A DNA stretch of 64,000 nucleotides from SAR324 cluster bacterium REDSEA-S27_B3. GTDB taxonomy: Bacteria > SAR324 > NAC60-12. The translations under genes and the position numbers were made by a program. Shown one piece after another: positions 45,452 through 55,055 of this stretch (the stretch's first letter is position 1; each line of letters starts with the position of its first letter). The DNA is taken from NCBI GenBank assembly GCA_001627865.1, contig LUQO01000015.1:1-64000 (forward strand), read 5' to 3'. The notes beneath the pieces were generated by a model, which made no database searches, was not told the DNA's origin, and saw nothing but the letters and a program-made list of their open reading frames with translations.

Positions 45452-45771
45452 TACTGCAGCATTACAGTAAACTACATTTTTGTTGCTTCAGTCTGCTAAA
45501 ATTCGAGGTTCTTTCTCCAATTTAATTACATTTTTAAGTTATTGTTTAATTTGCGCTTTTTCTGAATTTTTTCAAATTAAATCCTGTTTATTCAGGTTCT
45601 CCTCATTTAAGCGTACTAAACATAAAATATCTCAATCATAAAAAATTTTTCAGAATAGATTGTCTACTGATTTATCCGGAACAAAATTATTTTGGATTTA
45701 CAGCAGTTCAATAATCGTTTTTATGAGATAATGACTGGAAGCAGAAAACATCAAACAAGTAATGGCAGATC
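45452..45771. other. Intergenic region secG to the membrane protein gene
   Basis: This 320-nt, AT-rich stretch shows no open frame of substance, RNA fold or convincing promoter. It contains one TCCGGA at 45675-45680. Confidence 0.4.
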
Positions 45772-46233
45772 ATGAAAATATTAAGAATAATCAGCTTAAT
45801 GGAATGGATGTATTCTTTGATCATCGCTACGGCAGCATTTATACTTTTAGGGACAACTACCGCGCTTTGGGACAATTCTTATTTTTTCCGCATGACTGAA
45901 GTAAATGTATGGGATTATATTATTCTCAGTTTGGAATCCATTTTGATAGGTCTGTTCTTTGGAGTTCGTCTACCAATTTGTGCAATTAAAAAAGCAGGGT
46001 TCGGTGGTGTGTTAGGCTTTATCGGATTTGGCTGCTCTGTTTGCAACAAAATACTTTTATTTTTATTCGGATCAAGTTTCCTGCTTTTCTATTTTGAACC
46101 TATTCGCCATTATTTTGGGGCATTTGGCATACTTTTGTTTTCTCATGCTCTTTTCCAAAGATTATCTTTGCGTCAAAGTGCAATAAATCAAAGAGACCAT
46201 TTCAAAGCTAATGAATCTCAAGCAAATTTGTAA
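45772..46233 (+). CDS. Membrane protein with CSVC motif, unrecognised
   Basis: A 153-residue protein with four or five predicted hydrophobic helices (~12-29, ~47-65, ~78-108 as one or two, ~113-128). A CSVCNK pair sits near residue 88 at the end of a membrane segment, a possible redox or metal-binding site. I do not recognise the family. It stands alone between secG and proB. Confidence 0.6.
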   Translation: MKILRIISLMEWMYSLIIATAAFILLGTTTALWDNSYFFRMTEVNVWDYIILSLESILIGLFFGVRLPICAIKKAGFGGVLGFIGFGCSVCNKILLFLFGSSFLLFYFEPIRHYFGAFGILLFSHALFQRLSLRQSAINQRDHFKANESQANL

Positions 46234-46335
46234 AAAATTAATCATTCAATAATATTTGACATACTAAATACAAAAAAACAGTCTATGTTGAGGATCACAC
46301 CGAATTGTACTGTAATGTTACAAAAGGTTTAAAGA

Positions 46336-47445
46336 GTGTCTATAAAACGTATCGTCATAAAAATTGGAACAAATGTTCTGCATCAGACCAATGGCAAGCT
46401 GGATTATAAGCTGATCAGTAAGCTAACTGCTCAAATTGCCAGGATCCGAAGCCATGGACACGAGGTACTGCTGGTAAGTTCAGGATCTGTGGGCGCAGGG
46501 AGAGAGTTGTTTTCTGTAGATGAATCGAGTAACACAATTGCCTCACATCAAATTCTTGCTTCAATTGGACAAGCTAAATTGATTCAAATCTACGCGGATT
46601 CATTCAGGAAGCATAAAACGACTGTGGGTCAAATATTGTTAACGCGAGGAGATTTTGGTCTTCGCAAATCTTACTTGAACATCAGAAATACTTTAGAAAA
46701 TCTGCTCAAATACAAAATAGTTCCAATAGTAAATGAAAACGATGTTGTTGCAACAGAAGAATTGGATATCAACTTTGGCGACAATGATTTGCTTGCTGTT
46801 TACCTTGCAACATTGATTGGAGCAGATCAGCTTTTTTTCCTGACAATTGCTCCCGGATTGCTTAAAGAAGAAGAAACAACACAAGGTAAAAGTTCAACTG
46901 TTGTAGCAAAAGTAGAAAAACTGACAGAAGAAATTATCAGACATTGTCTGCCATTCACTTCAGCAGGAGGCAAAGGTGGTATGGAAAGTAAAGTCCGCTC
47001 AGCAGGTATGGCAATGTCTTTTGGAATTGATTCATATATCATAGACGGAAAATTCCCTGCAGGTGTATTTGAAATAATGCAAGGCAAGCCACAAGGAACA
47101 CATTTTGTGGCACATGGACGTAAAATCCGCAGCTATCAAAAATGGCTTGCCGCAGGCGCACTCAACAAAGGAACATTGACAATTGATCCGGGAGCAGAGA
47201 ATGCTCTGCTTAAAAATAAAAAAAGTCTTTTGGCAAAAGGCGTGACCAAGGTGGAAGGTCAGTTTGAAGACAAAGATCTTGTTGAAATATGTAATATGGA
47301 AGGTGTAAGGCTTGGAGTTGGAAGAGCGGATTGCTCCGCTAAAGAATTGCGCTCTCAAATTAAAGCAAGTAATCTTGCAGAAAATGAAGAAAGTACTCGT
47401 TCACGTAAACCGGTTATTCATCGAAATCACTTATTTCTGGAGTAA
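46336..47445 (+). CDS. proB: Glutamate 5-kinase
   Basis: A 369-residue kinase for the first step of proline synthesis. The amino-acid-kinase domain shows KIGTNVLHQ (~9), VSSGSVGAGRE (~48), NENDVVATEELD (~134) and AGGKGGMESKV (~212). A C-terminal PUA domain (~275-355) is present, as in E. coli ProB. The start is GTG at 46336. proA is not adjacent; instead the malic enzyme gene follows by 3 nt. Confidence 0.94.
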   Translation: MSIKRIVIKIGTNVLHQTNGKLDYKLISKLTAQIARIRSHGHEVLLVSSGSVGAGRELFSVDESSNTIASHQILASIGQAKLIQIYADSFRKHKTTVGQILLTRGDFGLRKSYLNIRNTLENLLKYKIVPIVNENDVVATEELDINFGDNDLLAVYLATLIGADQLFFLTIAPGLLKEEETTQGKSSTVVAKVEKLTEEIIRHCLPFTSAGGKGGMESKVRSAGMAMSFGIDSYIIDGKFPAGVFEIMQGKPQGTHFVAHGRKIRSYQKWLAAGALNKGTLTIDPGAENALLKNKKSLLAKGVTKVEGQFEDKDLVEICNMEGVRLGVGRADCSAKELRSQIKASNLAENEESTRSRKPVIHRNHLFLE

Positions 47446-47448
47446 GAC

Positions 47449-48873
47449 ATGACAGTAAGCCAACCCCCTTTCAACGCTAGTAACAGCATAATTGTTCGAC
47501 TTAAAATTGATAATAAAGTTGGAATGTTAGCCAACGTGAATCGAGTCATTTCTGAAATGAGAGGCATTGTTGGGGCCATTGATCTGGTGGGACCGGAAGA
47601 CGGTGTGCTGGTAAGAGACATAAGTATTTTTACCAATGATCCGGAACACAGCGATCAAATTGTTACAGCCATCAAAAATCTTCCTGGGGTGGAATTTGTA
47701 AATTTTTCTGACCGTACTTTTTTGGTACATTTGGGAGGTAAAATAAGCATTCGAAACCGTATTCCGGTAAAAACTCGTGACGATCTTTCAATGGCATATA
47801 CTCCTGGGGTTGCAAGAATATGTATGGAAATACATCATGATCCGGAAGATGCTTATAAATTGACTACTAAAGGAAATACAGTTGCAGTTGTCACAGATGG
47901 TACTGCTGTGCTTGGACTTGGAAACATAGGACCAAAAGCCGCAATGCCCGTTATGGAAGGCAAAGCCATGCTCTTCAAAGAATTTGCTGATATTGACGCA
48001 TGGCCGATCTGTCTTGATACCAATGACACTGAAGAAATTATCAGAATAGTTAAGGCAATAGCTCCAGGATTTGGTGGAATCAATCTTGAAGATATTTCTG
48101 CACCACGCTGTTTTGAGATTGAACAGAGATTGAGAGAAGAACTTGACATACCTGTGTTTCATGATGATCAGCACGGGACAGCTGTAGTCACTACTGCAGC
48201 ATTGATCAACGCTCTTAAAGTAGTTAAGAAAAAAGCTAAAAATATTAAAGTAGTAATTGCCGGAGCAGGTGCAGCTGGAATTGCCTGTACCAAAATGATT
48301 CTGCACCTAGGTGTAAAAAATATTGTCTGTTGTGACAGTAAAGGAGCAATTCACACTAAGCGTACAGACCACAATCCAAGTAAACAGTGGCTGGCAGAAA
48401 ATACAAACCCAGAATTAGAGTCTGGAACACTCAAGGAAGTTATTGCGGGGGCTGATGTGTTTCTGGGGGTTTCTGCGCCAAATATACTCCAACAGAATGA
48501 TATTAAACGTATGGCCAAAGATTCAGTTGTTTTTGCAATGTCAAATCCGGATCCGGAAATCAGTCCTGAAGAAGCATTGCCTGTGGCGGCAGTCATGGCT
48601 ACAGGACGCAGTGATTATCCAAATCAAATCAATAATGTTCTTTGTTTCCCAGGCATTTTTCGTGGTGCGCTGGACTGCAGAGCCAGCACCATAAATGAAG
48701 AAATGAAATTAGCTGCAGCGCATGCAATTGCTGAAACAGTAGATGACGCACACATTAGCGCTGATTATATAATTCCCAGCGTATTTGACTCAACTGTGGC
48801 AAAAAAGATATCCACAGCAGTCCAGGCAGCTGCTTATAAAACAGGAGTTGCGCTAAGCAAAAAAAGTAAATAG
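47449..48873 (+). CDS. Malic enzyme with N-terminal ACT domain
   Basis: A 474-residue protein. Residues ~13-90 are an ACT domain (VRLKIDNKVGMLANVNRVI), probably a ligand-sensing regulatory unit. The rest is a malic enzyme: the SMAYTPGVARIC, TDGTAVLGLGNIGPKAAMPVM (T-DGTAVLGLGNIG) and FHDDQHGTAVV motifs cover malate, NAD and metal binding, with a Rossmann AGAGAAGIA. It decarboxylates malate to pyruvate. ACT fusions are known in this family. It is 3 nt after proB. Confidence 0.92.
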   Translation: MTVSQPPFNASNSIIVRLKIDNKVGMLANVNRVISEMRGIVGAIDLVGPEDGVLVRDISIFTNDPEHSDQIVTAIKNLPGVEFVNFSDRTFLVHLGGKISIRNRIPVKTRDDLSMAYTPGVARICMEIHHDPEDAYKLTTKGNTVAVVTDGTAVLGLGNIGPKAAMPVMEGKAMLFKEFADIDAWPICLDTNDTEEIIRIVKAIAPGFGGINLEDISAPRCFEIEQRLREELDIPVFHDDQHGTAVVTTAALINALKVVKKKAKNIKVVIAGAGAAGIACTKMILHLGVKNIVCCDSKGAIHTKRTDHNPSKQWLAENTNPELESGTLKEVIAGADVFLGVSAPNILQQNDIKRMAKDSVVFAMSNPDPEISPEEALPVAAVMATGRSDYPNQINNVLCFPGIFRGALDCRASTINEEMKLAAAHAIAETVDDAHISADYIIPSVFDSTVAKKISTAVQAAAYKTGVALSKKSK

Positions 48874-48889
48874 TTTTTCTTTCTTTTTT

Positions 48890-49435
48890 TTGAACAAAAT
48901 ACTTATGTGGATTTCCTGGAAATTTTGGGCCGTGTGGGTATTTGTTTTGGGTTTGATTACTCTGCTTGCTTTTGGTTTTACAACCGACCCAAAAAAAGTA
49001 CCTTCTCCGTTGGTTGGCAAACCGGCACCGGATTTTGAAGTAACATCCTTAAACGGTGAGCATAAATTCAGTTTAAGTGATTTTAAAGGCAAACCTGTAC
49101 TGCTGAATTTTTGGGCTTCATGGTGTGCCGAATGCCGCACAGAAGCAGGTATTCTTGCAGATTTTCATCAAAAACATGGAACAAATACCGAACAATTCGT
49201 GATGGTTGGGATTGCTATTCAGGATACTCCGGAAAATGCCAAAGCATTTGCACGACATTTCGGCAAAACTTATCTTCTTGGCTTGGATGATGAAGCCGGG
49301 AATATTGCCCTGGATTATGGAATTTATGGAATACCGGAGTCATTTTTCATCGATCCGGAAGGAAAAATTTTCTACAAAAAAATTGGCGTAGTAACAACAG
49401 AATTAATGGAACAGCAATTTAAACCATTCTTATGA
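48890..49435 (+). CDS. TlpA/ResA-like membrane-anchored thioredoxin
   Basis: A 181-residue protein. An N-terminal membrane helix (~10-29) tethers a thioredoxin-fold domain whose active site is WCAEC (78-82). GKPAPDFEV and GIPESFFIDPEGK are typical of TlpA, ResA or CcmG/DsbE. It should reduce disulfides in the periplasm, perhaps for cytochrome c maturation, but no ccm genes are near. The start is TTG at 48890 or ATG at 48905. Confidence 0.88.
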   Translation: MNKILMWISWKFWAVWVFVLGLITLLAFGFTTDPKKVPSPLVGKPAPDFEVTSLNGEHKFSLSDFKGKPVLLNFWASWCAECRTEAGILADFHQKHGTNTEQFVMVGIAIQDTPENAKAFARHFGKTYLLGLDDEAGNIALDYGIYGIPESFFIDPEGKIFYKKIGVVTTELMEQQFKPFL

Positions 49436-49456
49436 GAATGACTGAATTTACTGTTA

Positions 49457-51001
49457 TCAGGGAATAATTTTTAAGCGTACTCTGTATGGAACTTCAGAAC
49501 GTAATGGTTTCGGCAGTGTTGCAAAACGTGCTTTACTCAAACCATTAAGTACGGCCAGCTGAAATTTTACTGAATTCCCAGGTTCGATCAATTTTGTCTC
49601 CACCACTTTTCCTGAACTGTTGATACTTATCTCTACCTTGAGCTCTAAATTTGGATCAAACCTTTGATGCGGATTAAAATGTGAGGAAAACTCTCTCCGT
49701 AACTCCTCATGAAAATACTCTCTTGCTTCCAATAAAAGTTGCTTTTTCTTCAGTTTATTTGCCATTTTGGAGATGATATTATTTCCATCCTGCGTATTGT
49801 TGTCCTGAAAAAGTAAATTAACTTTTGATTTATCCTCTTCAGGTTTAATCAAATATTGTATCGGTGAATGATCAAATCGGTATTCTACTATTAGTTCTTC
49901 GTCATGAAAATCTTCAGGAAGCGGTGGAAGCGCTACAACACGAGTTGCTTCAAGCGCTGATTCCCGCATATTGTCAGTAACATTTCCCAGACTGTTAATT
50001 TGGTAACCGCTCACACGTCCGTCTTTTCCCACAGTAGCGAGCACAAAAACCTCTCCACCTTCAGGAATGGAGCCCTCCAAATAATCATTCGGAGGATGAT
50101 TGCGCCAATGATAACGTACTAGCTGATGCCATCGATTAATATAACTTTGATAGTCCCAGTCATAATTGCTAAGCCGGTACTCCTGATAATAACGAATGGT
50201 CAATTCGGGAACAAAATATTTATTGATTATTTTCTGCCTGGAAATTTTTGAGCTTCGAGATTTTGCAGAACCTTGATCTTCTGAAATGGAAACATCACCT
50301 GAGGATGATTGCTCAGAAGATTGATAACTTTCTGTTACTACAATTTCTGATTCCGGAAAATCTATTTTATCCAGATATTCAAACTTAAGAATAAAGTTTG
50401 GTGAGAGCATCGACTCAGTTTGCGTGGGACTTGCCTCCTTGAGAAAATCTTCATCACCAGCAAAACTTTTACCTGAGAAAACAACCCATTCACCATGTTG
50501 GAAGTTAGCCAGCCAGGAATGCATAGCTGTCCCAGGGAGAATCAAAGTTTTGTAATCTAAATCTGTGTAGGCATTGTTCCAGGTCCCCATAGTTACTCGG
50601 AACTCCGGAACCGTTTGACCTGCTTTTTCCTCCTCCTGAGGAATCCGGGCCAGCTCAATTACCAGATAAGCTTTGCCATTTTGGGTAGTACGGAGTTTAT
50701 TTATACGACCTATCCATTCCAGGAAAACTCTGTCTTTGACTTGTTTCGCCAGAAATTGTTGACGTTTTTGCCTCAGCAAAAATTGCTCTACCGCATTGGG
50801 CGAAGTTTTGTATTGCTCAGCAAATTCTTCTAAGCCGTTCATGACTTTTTGCTGTGATTCCGGAACCATTGCTCTAAGAATTTCCGAAGATGGTTGCATA
50901 TTGTTTAAAGATTCTAACTGTTGGTTACTCCACAACTTCTGAGCAAAAACACAACAATAAAGCAGAAAAAATGTTGTAAACAATAATTTTGTAATTTGCA
51001 T
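49457..51001 (-). CDS. Secreted protein with two TonB-C-like domains, unrecognised
   Basis: A 514-residue exported protein. A signal peptide (residues 1-20, ending CVFAQ) is followed by a long middle region and two stretches that look like TonB/TolA C-terminal domains. The first is near residues 290-380 (GEVFVLATVGKDGRVSG, then ALEATRVVALPPLP). The second covers the last ~90 residues (VEISINSSGKVVETKLIEPG, then NGLSKARFATLPKP). TonB normally has one such domain and a membrane anchor. An isolated exported protein with two is unusual. Role unknown. Confidence 0.6.
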   Translation of the reverse strand: MQITKLLFTTFFLLYCCVFAQKLWSNQQLESLNNMQPSSEILRAMVPESQQKVMNGLEEFAEQYKTSPNAVEQFLLRQKRQQFLAKQVKDRVFLEWIGRINKLRTTQNGKAYLVIELARIPQEEEKAGQTVPEFRVTMGTWNNAYTDLDYKTLILPGTAMHSWLANFQHGEWVVFSGKSFAGDEDFLKEASPTQTESMLSPNFILKFEYLDKIDFPESEIVVTESYQSSEQSSSGDVSISEDQGSAKSRSSKISRQKIINKYFVPELTIRYYQEYRLSNYDWDYQSYINRWHQLVRYHWRNHPPNDYLEGSIPEGGEVFVLATVGKDGRVSGYQINSLGNVTDNMRESALEATRVVALPPLPEDFHDEELIVEYRFDHSPIQYLIKPEEDKSKVNLLFQDNNTQDGNNIISKMANKLKKKQLLLEAREYFHEELRREFSSHFNPHQRFDPNLELKVEISINSSGKVVETKLIEPGNSVKFQLAVLNGLSKARFATLPKPLRSEVPYRVRLKIIP

Positions 51002-51204
51002 TTTAAGCTATTTTTCGTTCTTTATTGGTAAGCGAATTCCGGAGCAATAAATTCCAGTATGCCATTTATACTACCTGATATAATGAATCTTAAGAATACA
51101 TTCTTTGTATTTCCTCATCTTTGTAAAACCGTTTAAGAAAGATGTTTTCACTACTGTATAATTTTGTATAACTCTTTTATTTATTCACAAAAAAATTAAA
51201 GCAA

Positions 51205-53184
51205 ATGATGCACCCCTCATCAAAACTTCATATATTACACCGTTTGCGTTGGATAATTTTCCTGCTGATGATGACCTCGCCAGGAATACACGTTTTTGGT
51301 ACAACCAAAATTCCTGAACCAAGGTCTTCTGAGCAAACAGCAATTTTTTTGAAACTATGGAAACAAGCACATGACCGACAGCTTTACAACCATCCTTACT
51401 GGCTCAAACTTTTGCATTTCTATTCTTTTGGTGAATCAGTCGGACAATGGAGTTCTAAGAGCGATGTAATCAGCACCAGTTTTTTCCTTTCACCAAAAGG
51501 TAAAACAGACCCTGAGGCAGAACTGGAAGCCACACTAAAATCATTGCTCAGACCGGTAAGTGATAATCCTGATCAACATGCTCGCTGTAAGTTCATTGCC
51601 CGCTTTCACTGGCTCAAGAGCATGCTCGATTTTCCTGAATTATCAGAACTGAACTGTCCAGGTTTTGAACGCTGGGCAAATTTGAAAGAAGCAACGGGGA
51701 TAAGTATAGTTTTTGTTTCGGCTTTTCTGAAAAATCCTGCTTCAACATTCGGACACTTGCTGATCAAGTTTAATTCCAGTAATCGACACTTTGGGCATTC
51801 ATTACTCAGACCAACTTTAAACTACGGGGCAATAGTTAATCCTGATGACAACCCATTTACCTATGCTCTCCGTGGAATATTTGGCGGTTATAAAGGAAGT
51901 TTTACGGATGAGCGTTTTTACAATTTTAATCATGTTTATGGTGAAAATGAATTACGTGATTTGTGGGAATATCAGCTTAGTTTTACCAGTGAGCAGCAGC
52001 ATCGTATAACTTATCATGCATGGGAATTGCTTCAGGATGTACAATTCAAATATTATTTTTTTCTGGATAATTGTGCCTACAGAATGGCGGAGCTGTTGGA
52101 AATGGCCTGGACAGATTCAACAAGAATCAACACCTCCGGAGCATTATGGGCAATTCCGGTTGATGTGGTATTTAAATTGAAAAAGATTAGCAATGCTACA
52201 AATCAATTGCCTTTGCTGGGTAAACCCACTCTTATTCCGTCAAGACAAAGAAAATTGCAAACGCGTGTAGCCCAATTAAGTAAATTAGAACAAGTGCATT
52301 TAAAGGAGTTGATTAAATCTAAACATTATATTGACTCAGAAGTTTTTCGAAATTTGCCTGAACGTTCCCAAGCAAAAATCATTGATGCTTTGCTGGACTA
52401 CCAACAGTATCAAAAAAAAGCAGAGCCTGATTTAAAACATGATTTAGAACGCTCCAAATTGCTTCTGGCCCGCAGTCATCTGCCCATTCTGGACAACAAT
52501 ATTTCTGAAATAATCCCCAAAGCTCCTACTGAAGGAACACCTGCTATGCGGTTTCGGCTAGGAGCAGTGTACAATGACTTGTTGGGAACTGCGCTTGAAA
52601 CAGGAGTCTGGGCTAACTACCACGATTTGCTTGGAGAAGAATCCGGACACTTGCTGAATGCAGAAGTTGTAACTCTGGATTTGCACGTGCAATATCGTGA
52701 TAATTCATATGAGCTGACTCAATTCCAATTATTCAATATCCAAAAATACTCTCTCAATCCAACCGGAATATCTGGTGATTTTGAATGGTCATGGCGTGCA
52801 CGTTCCGCATGGGAACGTGAAAACTTAGGGTGCTCCCCATGCAGAAAATTTTTCATATCTGGAGGTTTAGGCAGATCATTTTCCTTAACCGGAGGAGACG
52901 TTGAATATGCTTTTGTCGATTTATTTGTAGAAACGAAAAACAATTCTCTATCTTCAACGTCTTTTGGTTACGCGCCGCATTTAGGAATAACCTTGAGTCC
53001 CATGGACATTTGGAAAATAAAAATGGAAGGTGGATGGTTTAAAAGCCTTTATGGACCTAAAACTGAATTTCGAAAAGCACATTTTGATCAGCGCCTGACA
53101 ATTTCTCAAAACTGGGATGCCAGATTGGAAATACAGCAGATGGAAAGTTTAGAGGGAGTGTTAGCTCTGCATTATTACTGGTGA
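51205..53184 (+). CDS. DUF4105 family exported protein
   Basis: A 659-residue protein with a hydrophobic signal segment (~14-32). The middle part matches the DUF4105 family: ASTFGHLLIKFN near residue 187, a long YGAIVNPDDNPFTYALRG region, GGYKGSF, YNFNHVYGENELRDLWEY, and FLDNCAYRMAELLE near 290. The conserved His and Cys suggest an NlpC-like or hydrolytic fold, but no reaction is established for this gene. The last ~150 residues are beta-rich and may form an outer-membrane domain. It lies divergent from the TonB-C-like gene. Confidence 0.75.
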   Translation: MMHPSSKLHILHRLRWIIFLLMMTSPGIHVFGTTKIPEPRSSEQTAIFLKLWKQAHDRQLYNHPYWLKLLHFYSFGESVGQWSSKSDVISTSFFLSPKGKTDPEAELEATLKSLLRPVSDNPDQHARCKFIARFHWLKSMLDFPELSELNCPGFERWANLKEATGISIVFVSAFLKNPASTFGHLLIKFNSSNRHFGHSLLRPTLNYGAIVNPDDNPFTYALRGIFGGYKGSFTDERFYNFNHVYGENELRDLWEYQLSFTSEQQHRITYHAWELLQDVQFKYYFFLDNCAYRMAELLEMAWTDSTRINTSGALWAIPVDVVFKLKKISNATNQLPLLGKPTLIPSRQRKLQTRVAQLSKLEQVHLKELIKSKHYIDSEVFRNLPERSQAKIIDALLDYQQYQKKAEPDLKHDLERSKLLLARSHLPILDNNISEIIPKAPTEGTPAMRFRLGAVYNDLLGTALETGVWANYHDLLGEESGHLLNAEVVTLDLHVQYRDNSYELTQFQLFNIQKYSLNPTGISGDFEWSWRARSAWERENLGCSPCRKFFISGGLGRSFSLTGGDVEYAFVDLFVETKNNSLSSTSFGYAPHLGITLSPMDIWKIKMEGGWFKSLYGPKTEFRKAHFDQRLTISQNWDARLEIQQMESLEGVLALHYYW

Positions 53185-53186
53185 GA

Positions 53187-53855
53187 CTAATTCATATCAG
53201 TAGATTTATTTTCATCTTCTGCATTTGTTTCATGTCTGACCAACACAGGTTTTTTGAGGTTAAGCTCCCCTTTTGAAACATGGTATATCAAGCCGCTGCC
53301 AAACATGGTGTGCCCTTCACCTATCACCCTCACAGGCTTGGGGACGGTAAGTATTCCTTTTTTTGCATCATAGATAGCAGTTTCTGTATGTACTTCGGAG
53401 CCATCGATACGCCACATTATCACATTCCCTGAGAGAGTTATCCTGTTGTCGTACTTTTCAATCAGGCCCTGGTCTGCTGTAATATAAAGTGTCACTTCCT
53501 GATCTGGATTATTTATTGAATCTGTAGATTCCGGAGAAGATTGTTCAGAAGTGTCTTCAGCAGCATAAACCCAGATTTTTACCTGCTCAATACGCATCCG
53601 ATGAGATTTTTCTGAAATTACTGCACGATTGCCTTTGAGCTTCCAGCTTTTCCTCTCCAATTGATAATCATTGACAGTGATCTGCTGCAATTCCAAAATT
53701 CCTCTCTCCTCCAAAGGGATGATTTCCTGTGGCTGGCTAATCTGAAAAAAATAATAAGCCGCGCCTGCAATGGTGCCCAATAAGAAAAGAATCGTAAGTT
53801 CTTTACTATTTTCATAAAGAAATGAGGAATATGAGTGAAGGCCCTCAGATGCCAT
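53187..53855 (-). CDS. lptC: LptC-like lipopolysaccharide transport protein
   Basis: A 222-residue bitopic protein with one N-terminal membrane helix (~18-38) and a periplasmic beta-jellyroll. Segments such as WKLKGNRAVISEKSHRM, VTLYITADQGLIEK, NRITLSGNVIM and GEGHTMFGSGLIYH are typical of LptC and the related LptA/OstA fold. It would bridge LptBFG to LptA. lptA and lptB are not adjacent. The assignment rests on fold pattern and topology, as LptC is poorly conserved. Confidence 0.75.
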   Translation of the reverse strand: MASEGLHSYSSFLYENSKELTILFLLGTIAGAAYYFFQISQPQEIIPLEERGILELQQITVNDYQLERKSWKLKGNRAVISEKSHRMRIEQVKIWVYAAEDTSEQSSPESTDSINNPDQEVTLYITADQGLIEKYDNRITLSGNVIMWRIDGSEVHTETAIYDAKKGILTVPKPVRVIGEGHTMFGSGLIYHVSKGELNLKKPVLVRHETNAEDENKSTDMN

Positions 53856-53876
53856 CTGTTGTTGGGGGAAAATTGT

Positions 53877-54326
53877 TCAGAATCGGAATGTGTAAATTGG
53901 TAACTCCCACTTTGTATGATCATATTTAGCAGACTGTGCAACAAGCGGCAACATCTCAGTTTGAAAGGGTGTAGAATTTAGTTGCTGTGCCTGAAACTTT
54001 GGTGCAGGTAGTTCCAGAAGGTAAGTTTTATCAAAGCTCAGGCCACTAACAACTAGATATATTCCCAGACCATAGCCGAGTACACCACCAATGGTAGTAG
54101 CAGTAATAAGTGATTCACGAAGCTGTATTCCTGAAGCTAAATGATAAGAAAAACCCATTGTAGCACCCCATGCTGATCCCCAAAGAGTATTCCAAAAAAC
54201 AGAATACATCACAGGTTTTTGCGGTCCAGCCAGTGGTAAAGTCTCTTGCTGGGCTGAAACAGTCTGCAGGCCTATGTTCACAAGTAAAACAATGATCAAA
54301 AGAATTTTTTTCAATCTACCCTTCAT
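53877..54326 (-). CDS. Small glycine-rich exported protein, trio member A
   Basis: A 149-residue protein. A signal peptide (residues ~1-25, ending TVSAQ) precedes a glycine-rich, hydrophobic region with WGSAWGATMG and GGVLGYGLGIYL and a short C-terminus ending in FRF. It shares its layout with two neighbours: signal peptide, two glycine-zipper-like segments, aromatic C-terminus. I do not recognise a named family. It is 32 nt downstream of the next trio member and ahead of lptC. Confidence 0.6.
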   Translation of the reverse strand: MKGRLKKILLIIVLLVNIGLQTVSAQQETLPLAGPQKPVMYSVFWNTLWGSAWGATMGFSYHLASGIQLRESLITATTIGGVLGYGLGIYLVVSGLSFDKTYLLELPAPKFQAQQLNSTPFQTEMLPLVAQSAKYDHTKWELPIYTFRF

Positions 54327-54358
54327 TTTTTTTATGTCAAAACTTTGATAGAAGCATG

Positions 54359-54868
54359 CTAAAAACGAAATCCTAAGACTGTTAGTTTGATCGATTTCGC
54401 TGATTTATTTTCTGCCTGAGAAATTATAGATCTATGAATTGGACGTGAGAGATCATCTTTACCTAACAGCTGATCCAAATTCTCGGGCAAAGCTTTGTCC
54501 GAGGGTACAACAATCGCATTCTGCAGCATGTAAAACCCAAATAAAGCGCCTAACGCGGTGCCGGCAACAAAACCATTTCTTACAGTGCTTTTCAGAGTTA
54601 CATTAGGATTAAGAGGATCCATAAACCAAACCACAACTCCCAGTCCTGCTCCGAATACACCTCCTCCGAGTGTGTAACCAAGCTCCTGCTTCATCATTAA
54701 AGGTCCGTTTTCCTGGGCCTGCAAGGAAGCCTTGATCATCAATATGAAAACCAAAAGGAAAAGGAGTGAAATTATCCTTTTCAGTTTAATGCATCCACGA
54801 TTATTTTTTATCGAAGATGATTTTGAATTAACATTTACACTAAGTGTGGGAGTTAACCTTTCTGTCAT
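54359..54868 (-). CDS. Small glycine-rich exported protein, trio member B
   Basis: A 169-residue protein. The hydrophobic signal (~31-52) is preceded by a long polar stretch, so the true start may be internal, although GAGAGACAG before the ATG is a good site. Glycine-rich segments LGGGVFGAGLGVVVW and GTALGALFGFYM follow, and it ends in FRF like its neighbour. No family was recognised. It is probably cotranscribed with member A. Confidence 0.58.
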   Translation of the reverse strand: MTERLTPTLSVNVNSKSSSIKNNRGCIKLKRIISLLFLLVFILMIKASLQAQENGPLMMKQELGYTLGGGVFGAGLGVVVWFMDPLNPNVTLKSTVRNGFVAGTALGALFGFYMLQNAIVVPSDKALPENLDQLLGKDDLSRPIHRSIISQAENKSAKSIKLTVLGFRF

Positions 54869-55055
54869 CTGTCTCTCGTTTTTTTTCAGGCCAAATGTTA
54901 AAATATGGTTTATTGCTGATGACTAATAACACAGAGTTTACACTGGTTTCTTAGAGATTGAATGAGATTTGCATTCAGGCATTGGTGAAATTTCATGATT
55001 GTCGACAGTAGTTTGCTATTTTAAGTCTTACTCTGATAAGTAGTCTCTTTTTTTT

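Noticed and set aside
47788-48306. Open frame antisense to the malic enzyme gene
   Set aside because: It lies opposite a gene with complete family motifs, and its translation shows no domain.
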